DNA from: Streptomyces fructofermentans
GTDB taxonomy: Bacteria > Actinomycetota > Actinomycetes > Streptomycetales > Streptomycetaceae
Assembly: GCF_014651055.1 (NCBI RefSeq)
Contig: NZ_BMWD01000001.1
Coordinates: forward strand, 170,350-234,349
DNA length: 64,000 nt
Direction of reading: 5' to 3'
Both the position numbers and the translations under genes were made by a program. The notes beneath the pieces were generated by a model. That model did no database searches and was not told the DNA's origin. It saw nothing but the letters and a program-made list of their open reading frames with translations. Position 1 is the first letter of the stretch; each line of letters begins with the position of its first letter. This document shows positions 1 through 8,887 of the stretch, one piece after another.

Positions 1-34
1 GGTCCGGGCCGCCGCGGGACTCCGGCCGCCGTAC

Positions 35-1342
35 TCAGCGGCGGCGGCGCATCAGCTCGGGCAGCGGCCAGCGGCGGTTGATCACGAAGACGCCGGCCGC
101 CAGCAGCACCAGCACGGCGCCGGTGACGGCCAGGGCGACGCCGATGCCGCTCGAACCGTCCTGGTGCGTGGAGGCTGCCACCGGGCGGGAGGATGCCTTG
201 TCCTTGTCCTTGCCCTTGTCCTTGCCCGAACCGCCCGCCTCGCCCGAAGCGTTCGCGCCCGGCTGGGCGCTCGTGTCCGCGCTCCTCGGCGGCACCAGCT
301 CTCCCACCGGCTGGACCTTGCCGGACGCCTTGAAGCCCCAGTCGAGCAGCTTGGCGGTCTCCTTGTAGACCTGGTCGTGCTCGTTCTTCTCCGGGTTCAT
401 GACGGTGACGAGCAGCACCTTGCCGTCCCGTTCGGCGACACCCGTGAAGGTCGCGCCCGCGTTCGTGGTGTTGCCGTTCTTCACACCCGCGATGCCCTTG
501 TAGGAGTCGAGGCCGTAGTCGCCCGTCAGCAGCCGGTTGGTGTTCTGGATCTCGAAGGACGGGCGGACCTTCTTGCCCTTCTTGTTCTTCCTGGTCTCGC
601 CGGGGAACTGCGCGCGGACGGTCGAGCAGTACTCGCGGAAGTCCTTCTTCTGCAGGCCGGAACGGGCGAACAGGGTCAGGTCGTACGCGGACGACACCTG
701 GCCCTTCTCGTCGTAGCCGTCGGGGCTGACGACCGTCGTGTCGAGGGCCTGGAGCTCCTCGGCGTGGTCGTTCATGTCCTGGACCGTCCGGTCGACGCCC
801 TGGTTCATCGCGGACAGCACGTGGACCGCGTCGTTGCCGGAGCGAAGGAAGACGCCGAGCCACAGGTCGTGGACCGAGTACGTCTCGTCCTCCTTGATGC
901 CCACCATGCTGGAGCCCGCGCCGATGCCCGCCAGGTCGGACGGAACCACCTTGTGCTCCGTCGACTTCGGGAACTTGGGCAGCAGGGTGTCGGCGAACAG
1001 CATCTTCAGGGTGCTCGCCGGGGGCAGCCGCCAGTGCGCGTTGTGGGCGGCGAGGACGTCACCGGACTCGGCGTCCGCGACGATCCACGAGCGGGCGCTG
1101 AGCCCCTTCGGGAGCACCGGGGCCCCGGCTCCCAGGTCCGCCTGGGTCCCGGGCTGTCCGAGCCGGGCGCCACCCACGGTCGACATCTCCGGAGGCGGCG
1201 TGGCCGAGGGCTCGGCGGTCGCCTTCGGACCGTCGGCCGCGGCGGCGGGCGCCACCGCTGAGGCCGCGAGTGCGAGCGACAGCGAAAGGGACAGAACAGT
1301 GGCTGAGGCGACCAACAAGGACGACTTGGCGGTCTTCTTCAT
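35..1342 (-). CDS. D-alanyl-D-alanine carboxypeptidase (DacA-like, peptidase S11)
   Basis: A 435-aa penicillin-binding carboxypeptidase that trims the terminal D-Ala from peptidoglycan stem peptides outside the membrane. I start at the ATG at 1342 because it gives a clean signal peptide (KK, a hydrophobic stretch, then an Ala-rich cleavage region near residue 36); the open frame upstream looks non-coding. The SxxK motif is S110-T-L-K113 and the SxN motif is S168-G-N170. The third box reads K288-N-G rather than KTG. A charged KDKGKDKDK linker near residue 380 leads to one C-terminal membrane helix and a basic tail, so the enzyme is membrane anchored. It is divergent from the small membrane gene at 1446. 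The family is clear; the effect of KNG is not. Confidence 0.9.
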   Translation of the reverse strand: MKKTAKSSLLVASATVLSLSLSLALAASAVAPAAAADGPKATAEPSATPPPEMSTVGGARLGQPGTQADLGAGAPVLPKGLSARSWIVADAESGDVLAAHNAHWRLPPASTLKMLFADTLLPKFPKSTEHKVVPSDLAGIGAGSSMVGIKEDETYSVHDLWLGVFLRSGNDAVHVLSAMNQGVDRTVQDMNDHAEELQALDTTVVSPDGYDEKGQVSSAYDLTLFARSGLQKKDFREYCSTVRAQFPGETRKNKKGKKVRPSFEIQNTNRLLTGDYGLDSYKGIAGVKNGNTTNAGATFTGVAERDGKVLLVTVMNPEKNEHDQVYKETAKLLDWGFKASGKVQPVGELVPPRSADTSAQPGANASGEAGGSGKDKGKDKDKASSRPVAASTHQDGSSGIGVALAVTGAVLVLLAAGVFVINRRWPLPELMRRRR

Positions 1343-1445
1343 GGCGGGCACGGTCGAGAACGTACAGGGCGTCGCACGGGAAGTCCCGCGCCCCCTCTCC
1401 CCACCCCGGGCGCGGGTCCCGCGGGGCGGCGGCGATACTGAACCC

Positions 1446-1694
1446 ATGAAGCTCAGCCGTCCCGTCTCCTGGTTCCTGCTCGCCTTCGGAGTGTGGAGCT
1501 GGGTCATCTGGATCACTTTCGTCAAGAACCTGTGGAAGGACGGCAGCGGACTCGCCTTCGACGACGCGGGCGATCCGACCGGGTACTTCTGGGTGCACCT
1601 GACGCTCGCCGTCGTCTCCTTTGTCTTGGGGACGGTCGTCGGGGCCATCGGGTTGCGCGGTGTTCGAGCCATGCGTCACACGTCATCGTCATAA
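1446..1694 (+). CDS. Small conserved membrane protein, function unknown
   Basis: An 82-aa protein starting at the ATG at 1446. Two hydrophobic helices (about residues 8-27 and 47-70) flank a short polar loop, and the C-terminus is RHTSSS. Its stop lies 15 bp before the metallophosphoesterase start, so the two are probably co-transcribed. It sits in the same position as a hypothetical membrane protein next to dacA in other Streptomyces (from memory). No catalytic motif is visible. Confidence 0.75.
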   Translation: MKLSRPVSWFLLAFGVWSWVIWITFVKNLWKDGSGLAFDDAGDPTGYFWVHLTLAVVSFVLGTVVGAIGLRGVRAMRHTSSS

Positions 1695-1709
1695 CGGGAG
1701 AACCGCCGC

Positions 1710-3026
1710 GTGGTCATCGTGTTCCTGCTCCTGGCCCTGGCCGTCTTCGGCGGGCTGCACTGGTACGTGTGGCGCCGGACCGTGCGCGACACGACGGCGC
1801 GGCCGGGCAGGGCCCGCCGGCTGGGCACGGCCGCGATCGTCGGCGGTCCCGTGCTCATGTTCGCCGCGGTCACCGCCGAGCGGGCCGGCGCGCCCTTCCT
1901 GCTCCAGCAGGTGCTGGCCTGGCCGGGCTTCCTGTGGATGGCGCTGTCGCTCTACCTCCTGCTGGGCCTGCTGGCCGGTGAGTTCGTACGGCCGCTGCTG
2001 CGGCGGTTCCTGGAGCGCCGGGACGCGCGCAGCGCCGAGGCGGAGCCGGCCGGTGTCGGCGCCTCTCCCGAGGTCGTCGCCGCGGGGACCGGGCACCCCG
2101 CCCGCCCGCGCCCGGAGACGGCCGCTCCGACGCCCCCGGAAACCGCCGGCGACGCGTCGGCCCCCACGGATGCCACCCCGGCGCCCGGGGCCGCCCGCGG
2201 ACCCTCGCGGCGCCTGTTCGTCTCCCGCGTGGTCGGCGGGGCCGCGGCGGCCGCCGCCGTGGGCACGGTCGGCTACGGCACGTACGACGTGCTGCGCGGT
2301 CCGGCGGTCAAGCGGGTGACGGTTCCGCTGGCCCGGCTGCCGCGTGCCGCCCACGGATACCGCATCGCCGTCGTCAGCGACATCCACCTGGGCCCCGTCC
2401 TCGGCCGCGGGTTCGCCGAGCGGGTCGTCGACACGATCAACTCGACCCAGCCGGACCTCATCGCGGTCGTCGGCGACCTGGTCGACGGCAGCGTCAAGGA
2501 CCTCGGGCCCGCCGCGGCGCCGCTCGCCCGGCTGCGGGCGCGGCACGGCGCGTACTTCGTCACCGGCAACCACGAGTACTTCTCCGGTGCCGAGCAGTGG
2601 GTCGAGCACGTACGCGAACTGGGGCTGCGGCCGTTGGAGAACGCGCGCACGGAACTCGCCCACTTCGACCTGGCCGGGGTCAACGACGTGGCGGGTGAGG
2701 AGGAGGGGCAGGGCCCCGACTTCGTGAAGGCGCTGGGCGACCGGGACCGGGAGCGCGCGTGCGTGCTGCTGGCCCATCAGCCCGTCCAGATCCACGAGGC
2801 GGTGGAGCACGGGGTCGACCTCCAGCTCTCCGGGCACACTCACGGGGGCCAGTTGTGGCCCGGCAACCTCGTGGCGGAACTCGCCAACCCCACGCTCGCG
2901 GGACTGGAGCGCTACGGGGACACGCAGTTGTACGTCTCCCGGGGCGCGGGCGCCTGGGGCCCGCCGACCAGGGTGGGCGCGCCGTCCGACATCACCGTCG
3001 TCGAGCTCGCCTCGAAGCGGGCCTGA
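1710..3026 (+). CDS. Membrane-anchored calcineurin-type metallophosphoesterase
   Basis: A 438-aa protein with a GTG start preceded by cGGGAG at good spacing. The N-terminus holds about three membrane helices (residues 1-90), then a Pro/Ala-rich linker (about 110-165), then another hydrophobic segment. The C-terminal catalytic domain shows the full metallophosphoesterase signature: SDIHLGP (near 222), GDLVDG, GNHEYF, a later LLAHQP, and SGHTHGGQ. The family resembles YaeI/YkuE-type phosphodiesterases acting at the membrane; the substrate cannot be read from sequence. It is probably in an operon with the preceding small membrane gene. Confidence 0.9.
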   Translation: MVIVFLLLALAVFGGLHWYVWRRTVRDTTARPGRARRLGTAAIVGGPVLMFAAVTAERAGAPFLLQQVLAWPGFLWMALSLYLLLGLLAGEFVRPLLRRFLERRDARSAEAEPAGVGASPEVVAAGTGHPARPRPETAAPTPPETAGDASAPTDATPAPGAARGPSRRLFVSRVVGGAAAAAAVGTVGYGTYDVLRGPAVKRVTVPLARLPRAAHGYRIAVVSDIHLGPVLGRGFAERVVDTINSTQPDLIAVVGDLVDGSVKDLGPAAAPLARLRARHGAYFVTGNHEYFSGAEQWVEHVRELGLRPLENARTELAHFDLAGVNDVAGEEEGQGPDFVKALGDRDRERACVLLAHQPVQIHEAVEHGVDLQLSGHTHGGQLWPGNLVAELANPTLAGLERYGDTQLYVSRGAGAWGPPTRVGAPSDITVVELASKRA

Positions 3027-3066
3027 CGCCGCCGCGAGCCTGCCGTCCGCCCGTACGGGGTCGAGA

Positions 3067-3219
3067 GCGGCGCCCTCCACGCGGCGCCCTCCACGCGACG
3101 GGCTCACCGAGGTCGCGGTGACCGTGCTCGCCGACGGGTCCCGCCTCGTCGGGGCCTCCGACGACACCCCCGTGCGGCGGCGCGGCAGGACGGTCCGGGC
3201 GCTGGTCCCCACGTTCTGA
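3067..3219 (+). pseudogene. Possible C-terminal gene remnant
   Basis: About 40 codons ending in TGA at 3217-3219 read as a plausible protein tail (EVAVTVLADGSRLVGASDD, ending RALVPTF) with every third codon position G or C. No start codon lies upstream in frame. The segment begins in a perfect 14-bp tandem duplication (3067-3080 and 3081-3094), which is not a multiple of three and would shift any frame crossing it. I read it as a possible decayed gene end, but it may be chance in GC-rich DNA. Confidence 0.25.
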
Positions 3220-3279
3220 GCGCGTCCCGGGCACGCGACCCGGCGCGGGCGGTCCCGTGCGGCCGGACCGGCCCGCGGG

Positions 3280-4725
3280 TCACTGCCCGCTCGACCCGGC
3301 CGGCAGCGTCACCGTCACCGCGAGGCCCTCGCCCGGCGCCGTCCGCACCGTCACCTCGCCGCCGTGGGCCGAGGCCAGGCCCTGGACGATGGCCATGCCC
3401 AGGCCGCTGCCCGCTCCGCCGCCCGCCCGGAAGAAGCGGTCGAATATCCGGGCGGCGTCCTCCGCGTCGAGTCCGGGACCCTCGTCCGCCACACACAGGC
3501 GCACGAACCCGTCCTCGCGCTCCAGGCCGAGGGCGACCGGGACACCGGGCGGTGTGTGCGTGCGGACGTTCGCCACGAGGTTGCCGAGGATCTGGCGCAG
3601 GCCCGACTCGTCGGCGTGCACGAGCAGGGCGCCCTCGGCACCCACCGACACGGGCCGCCCGGGCTGCTGGGCCCGCAGGTCCTCGGCCGCGTCCCGGACG
3701 AGCCGGCTCAGGTCCACGTTCCTGAAGCGCAGTTCGGGCCGCTGGTCCAGCCGGGCCAGCATCAGCAGCTCGTCCACCAGGCGGGCCATGCGGTCCGCCT
3801 CGCCGTTCATCCGGTCCCAGGCCCGCTTCCGCTCGCCGGGCTCGGACAGCATGCCCTTGTCGTAGAGCTGGAGGTAGCCGCGGATCGCCGACAGCGGGGT
3901 GCGCAGTTCGTGCGAGGCGTCCGCGACGAACCGGCGCAGCTGGGCGGCGCTGCGCTCCCGGGTGCGGTACGCCGACTCCACCTGGTGGAGCATCGAGTTG
4001 AGGGCGAGCCGCAACTGCTCCACCTCGTGCGTCGGATGGTGGCTGGACGGCACGCGGCGGGTCAGGTCCCCCTCGGCGATGGCCGACGAGGTCTCCACCA
4101 TGTCCTCCAGCGGGCGCATCCGGCGGCTCACGCTGAGCATGGTCAGCACGGCCAGGAGCCCCAGCAGCAGCACACCGGAGGTCAGGTCGAGCTTGAGGGC
4201 CTTCGCCATGCCCTTGTGCAGGGCGTCGGTGGACGTGGCCATCAGGATCGTCGTGCCGTCCGGGAGGGCGACACCCACGACCCGGAACGGGGTGCCCGAG
4301 ACGCTGACGTCCCGCGGATCGGCGTCGCCGGTGAGCGAGCGCGGCTCGTCCACGGCGGCGGCCAGCGCGAGCTGGGTGCTTGTCGGCTCGAAGCCGCCGA
4401 TGGTGATGGCCCTGCCCCGCGCGTCGACCGCCACGAACAGCGAGTCCGAGTTCGGCGGGCCCTGCGCCTCGGGGAACGTTCCCTCCCGGACGAGGACGAG
4501 CGCGCCCAGCGAGTCGATCTGCCGGGCGGTGAGCCGCGTACTCCCCAACGAGTCGCGGGTCTCGATCAGTTCGCTGTCGATCTGGTCGAGGAGGTAGTAC
4601 CGCATGCCCATCAGGCTCACCGCCGTCGCCACGGCGATGCCGAGTGCCAGCAGGGCCACGTTGGCCAGTGTCAGTTTTCCGCGCAGTGAATGGATGCCCC
4701 GGGCCCGGCAGTTGCGCAGGATCAT
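3280..4725 (-). CDS. Sensor histidine kinase (EnvZ/TrcS-type, two TM)
   Basis: A 481-aa membrane sensor kinase and partner of the response regulator encoded just upstream; stop and start overlap as ATGA at 4722-4725. Domains in order: first TM (about 18-42), an extracytoplasmic sensor region, second TM (near 175-195), HAMP, and a dimerisation domain with the H-box SHELRTPLSAI. The HATPase domain has an N-box (NLVANVRTHTP), a G1 box (DEGPGL) and a G2 box (GSGLGMAI). The signal sensed is unknown. The divergent MMPL transporter gene is a likely target of the pair. Confidence 0.92.
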   Translation of the reverse strand: MILRNCRARGIHSLRGKLTLANVALLALGIAVATAVSLMGMRYYLLDQIDSELIETRDSLGSTRLTARQIDSLGALVLVREGTFPEAQGPPNSDSLFVAVDARGRAITIGGFEPTSTQLALAAAVDEPRSLTGDADPRDVSVSGTPFRVVGVALPDGTTILMATSTDALHKGMAKALKLDLTSGVLLLGLLAVLTMLSVSRRMRPLEDMVETSSAIAEGDLTRRVPSSHHPTHEVEQLRLALNSMLHQVESAYRTRERSAAQLRRFVADASHELRTPLSAIRGYLQLYDKGMLSEPGERKRAWDRMNGEADRMARLVDELLMLARLDQRPELRFRNVDLSRLVRDAAEDLRAQQPGRPVSVGAEGALLVHADESGLRQILGNLVANVRTHTPPGVPVALGLEREDGFVRLCVADEGPGLDAEDAARIFDRFFRAGGGAGSGLGMAIVQGLASAHGGEVTVRTAPGEGLAVTVTLPAGSSGQ

Positions 4726-5411
4726 GCGAGCCCGTATCCGACACCCCGGCGGGTCGTGATCACCGGGTCCCCGAGGACGTCGAGCTTGCGCCGCAGATAG
4801 CTGATGTACGTCTCCACGACGGTCGACTCCGCCGGGTGCTCGTACTGCCATACGTGCCGCAGCAGTTGCTCCTTCGGCACGACGCGCCCGCCGTTGCGCA
4901 CCAGGAAGCGCAGCAGCGCGTACTCGGTGGGGGTGAGTTCGACCGTGCGGCCCGCGCGGTGCACCGAGTACGTCGTCTCGTCCAGCTCCAGGTCGCCGTA
5001 GCGCAGCGGCGGGCGCTCGGGCAGGACGTCGGCCGGGCGGACGCGGCGCAGCACGGCGGTGATCCGGGCGACCACCTCGTCGATGTTGAAGGGCTTGGTG
5101 ATGTAGTCGTCGCCGAAGGCGAGCGCGCCGACGACCTCCGCGGGCGCGTCCCGGGCGGTCAGGAACACCAGCGCCAGGTCCGGCCGCTGCGCGCGCAGTT
5201 CGCGGCCGAGCGCCCGCCCGTCGCCGTCCGGGAGCATGACGTCGAGGAGCGCGGCGTCCGGGCGCGTGCGCTCGCACAGCGCCAGCGCCTCCCGGACGCC
5301 TCCCGCCGTCATCACCTCGAACCGGTGGTAGCGCAGGGCGATGGCCAGCACGTCGGCGATGCTCGGCTCGTCCTCGACGACCAGGACGGTGGCCCCCTCT
5401 TGAGCGGTCAT
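4722..5411 (-). CDS. OmpR-family response regulator
   Basis: A 229-aa protein. The receiver domain carries the acidic pair in VVEDEPS, the phospho-acceptor Asp in LLDVMLPDG, Thr in LTARD and Lys in TKPFN. A winged-helix DNA-binding domain follows (TPTEYALLRFLVRNGG through RRGVGYGLA). The ATG start is followed by MTAQEGATVLVV. It is translated before, and coupled to, the kinase through an ATGA overlap. About 160 bp separate it from the divergent MMPL exporter gene, so the intergenic DNA probably holds its binding site, though I could not identify a direct repeat. Confidence 0.93.
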   Translation of the reverse strand: MTAQEGATVLVVEDEPSIADVLAIALRYHRFEVMTAGGVREALALCERTRPDAALLDVMLPDGDGRALGRELRAQRPDLALVFLTARDAPAEVVGALAFGDDYITKPFNIDEVVARITAVLRRVRPADVLPERPPLRYGDLELDETTYSVHRAGRTVELTPTEYALLRFLVRNGGRVVPKEQLLRHVWQYEHPAESTVVETYISYLRRKLDVLGDPVITTRRGVGYGLA

Positions 5412-5571
5412 GCACCCAGTATCGGCGCGGGGGCCCGGCGGGGGGCCGGGTCGTCCTTGGGAGTTCCTTGTGAGTCATGGCCGGGTCGTGTCCGCGCGCG
5501 CCCGCCGCCCCCGATGCTGAGCCGCAGGACCCGGGGGACCGAGCGATGGACCGACTAAGGAGCGTTGAGGC

Positions 5572-8001
5572 GTGACGGCATTGGCACGGTGGTGCTATCG
5601 GCACCGGCTGGTGGTCCTGCTGCTGTGGCTGGGGGCCGTGTTCGGGCTGGGCTTCGCGGGCTCGGCCGCGGGCACGGACTACGCGAACACCTTCTCCCTT
5701 CCGAACACGGACTCCACCCGCGCGTACGACCTGATGGAGAAGGCCTTCCCGGAGAGTTCGGGGGACACCGACACGGTGGTGTGGAAGGTCGACGGGGGAA
5801 CGGTGCGGGACGAGTCCGTACGCTCGCGGATCGAGCCGGCGCTCGACGAGATCGGGCGCATGAAGGGCGTCGGAGGGGTCAGCGGCCCGTACGGTGCCGA
5901 AGGGGCCGCGCAGATCAGCGAGGACGGGCGGATCGCCTACGCCCAGGTCACCTTCACGGAACAGGCGAACGGCGTGCCCAAGGGGCTTGTGGAGGACGTC
6001 GTCGACACCGCCCGGGGCGCCGAACGCGCAGGTCTCCAGGTGGAACTGGGCGGGCAGGCGATCACCCGCACCCAGGAACCGCCCACCGGCATCGCCGAGA
6101 TGGTCGGCATCGTGGCCGCGGCGGTCGTCCTGTTCCTCGCCTTCGGCTCGCTGTTCGCCATGCTGCTGCCGCTCGTCGTCGCGGTCGCGGCCCTCGGTAC
6201 CGGGCTGATGGCGACCTCCCTGCTCAGCCATGTCACCGACGTGCCCGAAGTGGCGCCGCTGCTCGGCTCGTTGATCGGGCTCGGCGTCGGCATCGACTAC
6301 GCGCTGTTCATCGTCACGCGGCACCGCCGAGGCATCCTGCGCGGCATGGAGCCCGAGGAGTCGGCGGTGACCGCGCTCAACACCTCGGGCCGGGCCGTGC
6401 TGTTCGCGGGCGGGACGGTGTGCATCGCGCTCGCCGGCATGCTCGTGATGAACATGCGCTTCCTGGACGGTGTGGTCGTCGCGACCTCGCTGACCGTCGT
6501 GCTGAGCGTGCTGGCCGCGATCACCCTGCTGCCCGCGCTCCTCGGACTGCTCGGACCGCGCGTGCTGAGCCGCAGGCAGCGCCGCCGGCTCGCCGTCACG
6601 GGGCCCGAGTCCGAGGAGGCGAGCGGGCTCGCGGCGCGCTGGTCCTCGTACGTGCAGAGGCGTCCCCGGTCGGTGGCCGCCGGTGCGCTGGTCGTGATGG
6701 CCGTGCTGGCGCTGCCCGTGCTGTCGATCCGCCTCGGCGCCACCGACCAGGGCAACCACCAGGAGTCGACGACCACCCGGCAGGCGTACGACCTGCTGGC
6801 CGAGGGGTTCGGGCCGGGCTTCAACGGCCCGCTCCAGGTCGTCGTGGAGGGCGGCGACACCGACGCGCTGGTGTCCGCCATCCGCTCCACCGAGGGCGTC
6901 GCGCAGGCCGCCGCCGCACCCCCGTCCCGGGGCGTCACCGTCATCCAGGTCGTACCGACCACGTCCCCGCAGTCCGAGAGGACGGACCGGCTGATCGACC
7001 GGCTGCGGGACGACGTCATCCCGGAGTCCGGCACGGAGGCCCATGTCGGCGGTGTGACGGCCGTCTTCAAGGACTTCGCGGCCGTCACCGGTGAACGGCT
7101 GCCCTACTTCGTCGCGGCGATCATCACGCTCGGCTTCCTGCTGCTGATGGTGGCCTTCCGCTCGCTGGTGGTGCCCCTGACCGCGGCCCTGATGAACCTG
7201 ATCGCGGCCGCCGCCTCCTTCGGCGTGCTGGTCGCGATCTTCCAGTGGGGCTGGGGCACGGAACTCCTCGGTGTCGGCAAGGAGGGACCGATCACGGCCT
7301 TCCTCCCGGTCATCATGCTGTCGCTGCTCTTCGGGCTCTCGATGGACTACCAGGTCTTCCTGGTCAGCCGGATGCACGAGGAGTGGGTGCACACCAAGGA
7401 CAACGCGCGCGCGGTCCGGGTCGGCCTCGCCGAGACCAGCCGGGTCATCAACTGCGCCGCCCTGATCATGATCTGCGTCTTCTCGGCGTTCGTCCTCAGC
7501 GGCGACATGGAGGGCGCGATGGCCGGCATCGGGCTCGCGGCCGCGGTCGCGCTCGACGCGTTCATCCTGCGTACGGCTCTGGTGCCGGCCGCGATGCACC
7601 TGCTCGGCAACTCCAACTGGTGGCTGCCCGCGGGCCTGGAGAAGCGGCTGCCCCATCTGGCGGTCGAACCCCGGGAGGAGGCTCCCGCCGCTCCGCCCGC
7701 GGACGTGCCCGCCGCCGCCCCCGCCGGTGCCACCGTGATCCACGGCTTCGTGCGCGACGCCGCGGGCGAGCCCGTCGGGGGAGCCGTGCTGGCCCTGCTC
7801 TCCACGGGCGGCCGTCAGCTCGACCGTGTCACGTCCCTCGCCGACGGCTCGTACATCGTCGCGGCGCCCTCCGCGGGGACGTACCTGCTGGCCGTCACCG
7901 CGTCCGGCCGTCCCTCGGACGCCCGGCAGGTGACCGCCGGGCCCGAACCACTGGTGTACGACGTGGAGCTGGCCGGGGACGGGGTCGACGCCGTCGGCTG
8001 A
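5572..8001 (+). CDS. MMPL/RND-family transporter with C-terminal carboxypeptidase-regulatory-like domain
   Basis: An 809-aa exporter with a GTG start behind AAGGAG (5557-5562). It has the two-fold MMPL layout: a TM helix, an extracytoplasmic loop and a block of helices, then the same again. Each half has its conserved Asp-Tyr helix (GLGVGIDYALF near residue 240; FGLSMDYQVFLVSR near 590). MMPL proteins export lipids, polyketides or drugs using the proton gradient. About 100 residues follow the last helix: a Pro/Ala linker, then a beta-sandwich-like region (GFVRDAAGEPVGGAVLAL, then DGSYIVAAPSAGTYLLAVTA) resembling carboxypeptidase-regulatory domains. It is divergent from the two-component genes and likely controlled by them. 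Confidence 0.93.
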   Translation: MTALARWCYRHRLVVLLLWLGAVFGLGFAGSAAGTDYANTFSLPNTDSTRAYDLMEKAFPESSGDTDTVVWKVDGGTVRDESVRSRIEPALDEIGRMKGVGGVSGPYGAEGAAQISEDGRIAYAQVTFTEQANGVPKGLVEDVVDTARGAERAGLQVELGGQAITRTQEPPTGIAEMVGIVAAAVVLFLAFGSLFAMLLPLVVAVAALGTGLMATSLLSHVTDVPEVAPLLGSLIGLGVGIDYALFIVTRHRRGILRGMEPEESAVTALNTSGRAVLFAGGTVCIALAGMLVMNMRFLDGVVVATSLTVVLSVLAAITLLPALLGLLGPRVLSRRQRRRLAVTGPESEEASGLAARWSSYVQRRPRSVAAGALVVMAVLALPVLSIRLGATDQGNHQESTTTRQAYDLLAEGFGPGFNGPLQVVVEGGDTDALVSAIRSTEGVAQAAAAPPSRGVTVIQVVPTTSPQSERTDRLIDRLRDDVIPESGTEAHVGGVTAVFKDFAAVTGERLPYFVAAIITLGFLLLMVAFRSLVVPLTAALMNLIAAAASFGVLVAIFQWGWGTELLGVGKEGPITAFLPVIMLSLLFGLSMDYQVFLVSRMHEEWVHTKDNARAVRVGLAETSRVINCAALIMICVFSAFVLSGDMEGAMAGIGLAAAVALDAFILRTALVPAAMHLLGNSNWWLPAGLEKRLPHLAVEPREEAPAAPPADVPAAAPAGATVIHGFVRDAAGEPVGGAVLALLSTGGRQLDRVTSLADGSYIVAAPSAGTYLLAVTASGRPSDARQVTAGPEPLVYDVELAGDGVDAVG

Positions 8002-8055
8002 CCGCGACCCGGGCCGCACCCGGTGCCGGGTGGTTCATCCCGGTGGCACCTGATG

Positions 8056-8877
8056 TCACCCGTCTCCACCCGGCCTCCGCCCCGGACCGTCCGGGGCGGA
8101 GCGCTGCCCCGTCCGCCTTCTGCCGGGGTCGGGCAGCGAGCCGGTCATTCCGGGCAGGAAGTCCGTGAACAGTTCGTGCACTTCGCGGACCAGGGGGCGC
8201 AGGACCCGGAAGCGGGCCAGGGAGACGCCGAGCGAGGTGAGGCGGGCGCCGCGCTCCGCGAGCCGGTAGCTGCGCTCGCGGCCCTCGGTACGGTCGAAGA
8301 TCCAGTACAGGACGAGCCCCATCTGGGAGAGCCACAGCAACTCCGGGAGCACCTCCCGCAGTTCCTCCGGGACCTTGGCCTTCGACCCCGCGAGCACCTC
8401 TCGGCAGACCGCGATGGCCTCCAGCCGGGCGTGCTCCGACTCCGCGGAGAACGGGCTGAGCGGGCTGTCCGGATCGGCGGCGTTCTTGAAGAACTGGACC
8501 GCGAACTCGTGGTACGGCGTCGCCACGTCGAGCCAGGTCTTCAGCACCCCGGCGATCCGGGCCTCCAGGTCCCCCTCCTGGTCCAGCACCTCGCGGACGG
8601 CCGCCCGGTGCTCGGCGGCCAGCCGGTCGTAGAAGCCCTGGATCAGGTGTTCCTTGCCGGCGAAGTAGTAGTAGGCGTTGCCCACGGAGACCCCGGCCTC
8701 CTGGGCGATCGCCCGCATCGTCGTCCTGTCGTAGCCCCGCTCCTGGAACAGGCGCATCGCCGTCTCCAGGATCAGGGCCCGGGTCTGCTCGCTCTTGGCG
8801 GGCGTGCGCGACCGGCCCGGCCCCCCGGGCTCCGAGGGGCTGTCCGGGCTGGGGTCGCTGTCATTCGATGCTGGCAC
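8056..8877 (-). CDS. TetR-family transcriptional regulator
   Basis: About 273 aa. After a Ser/Pro-rich N-terminus comes a canonical TetR helix-turn-helix (TRALILETAMRLF, then GVSVGNAYYYFAGKEHLIQG) and an all-helical ligand domain. The tail is Pro/Gly/Arg-rich and probably disordered. I use GTG 8877, 10 bp after the stop of the DCC gene; a GTG at 8916 would add 13 residues and overlap that gene. It is the last gene of a three-gene operon whose promoter carries two identical dyads of TetR-operator type, so autoregulation is the simplest model. The ligand is unknown. Confidence 0.88.
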   Translation of the reverse strand: MPASNDSDPSPDSPSEPGGPGRSRTPAKSEQTRALILETAMRLFQERGYDRTTMRAIAQEAGVSVGNAYYYFAGKEHLIQGFYDRLAAEHRAAVREVLDQEGDLEARIAGVLKTWLDVATPYHEFAVQFFKNAADPDSPLSPFSAESEHARLEAIAVCREVLAGSKAKVPEELREVLPELLWLSQMGLVLYWIFDRTEGRERSYRLAERGARLTSLGVSLARFRVLRPLVREVHELFTDFLPGMTGSLPDPGRRRTGQRSAPDGPGRRPGGDG

Positions 8878-8887
8878 GGACAAGAGC

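Noticed and set aside
1689-3212. 507-codon minus-strand open frame over the metallophosphoesterase
   Set aside because: Its translation is Arg/Gly/Pro/Val-rich without motifs; the plus strand encodes a complete metallophosphoesterase. Antisense shadow of high-GC coding DNA.
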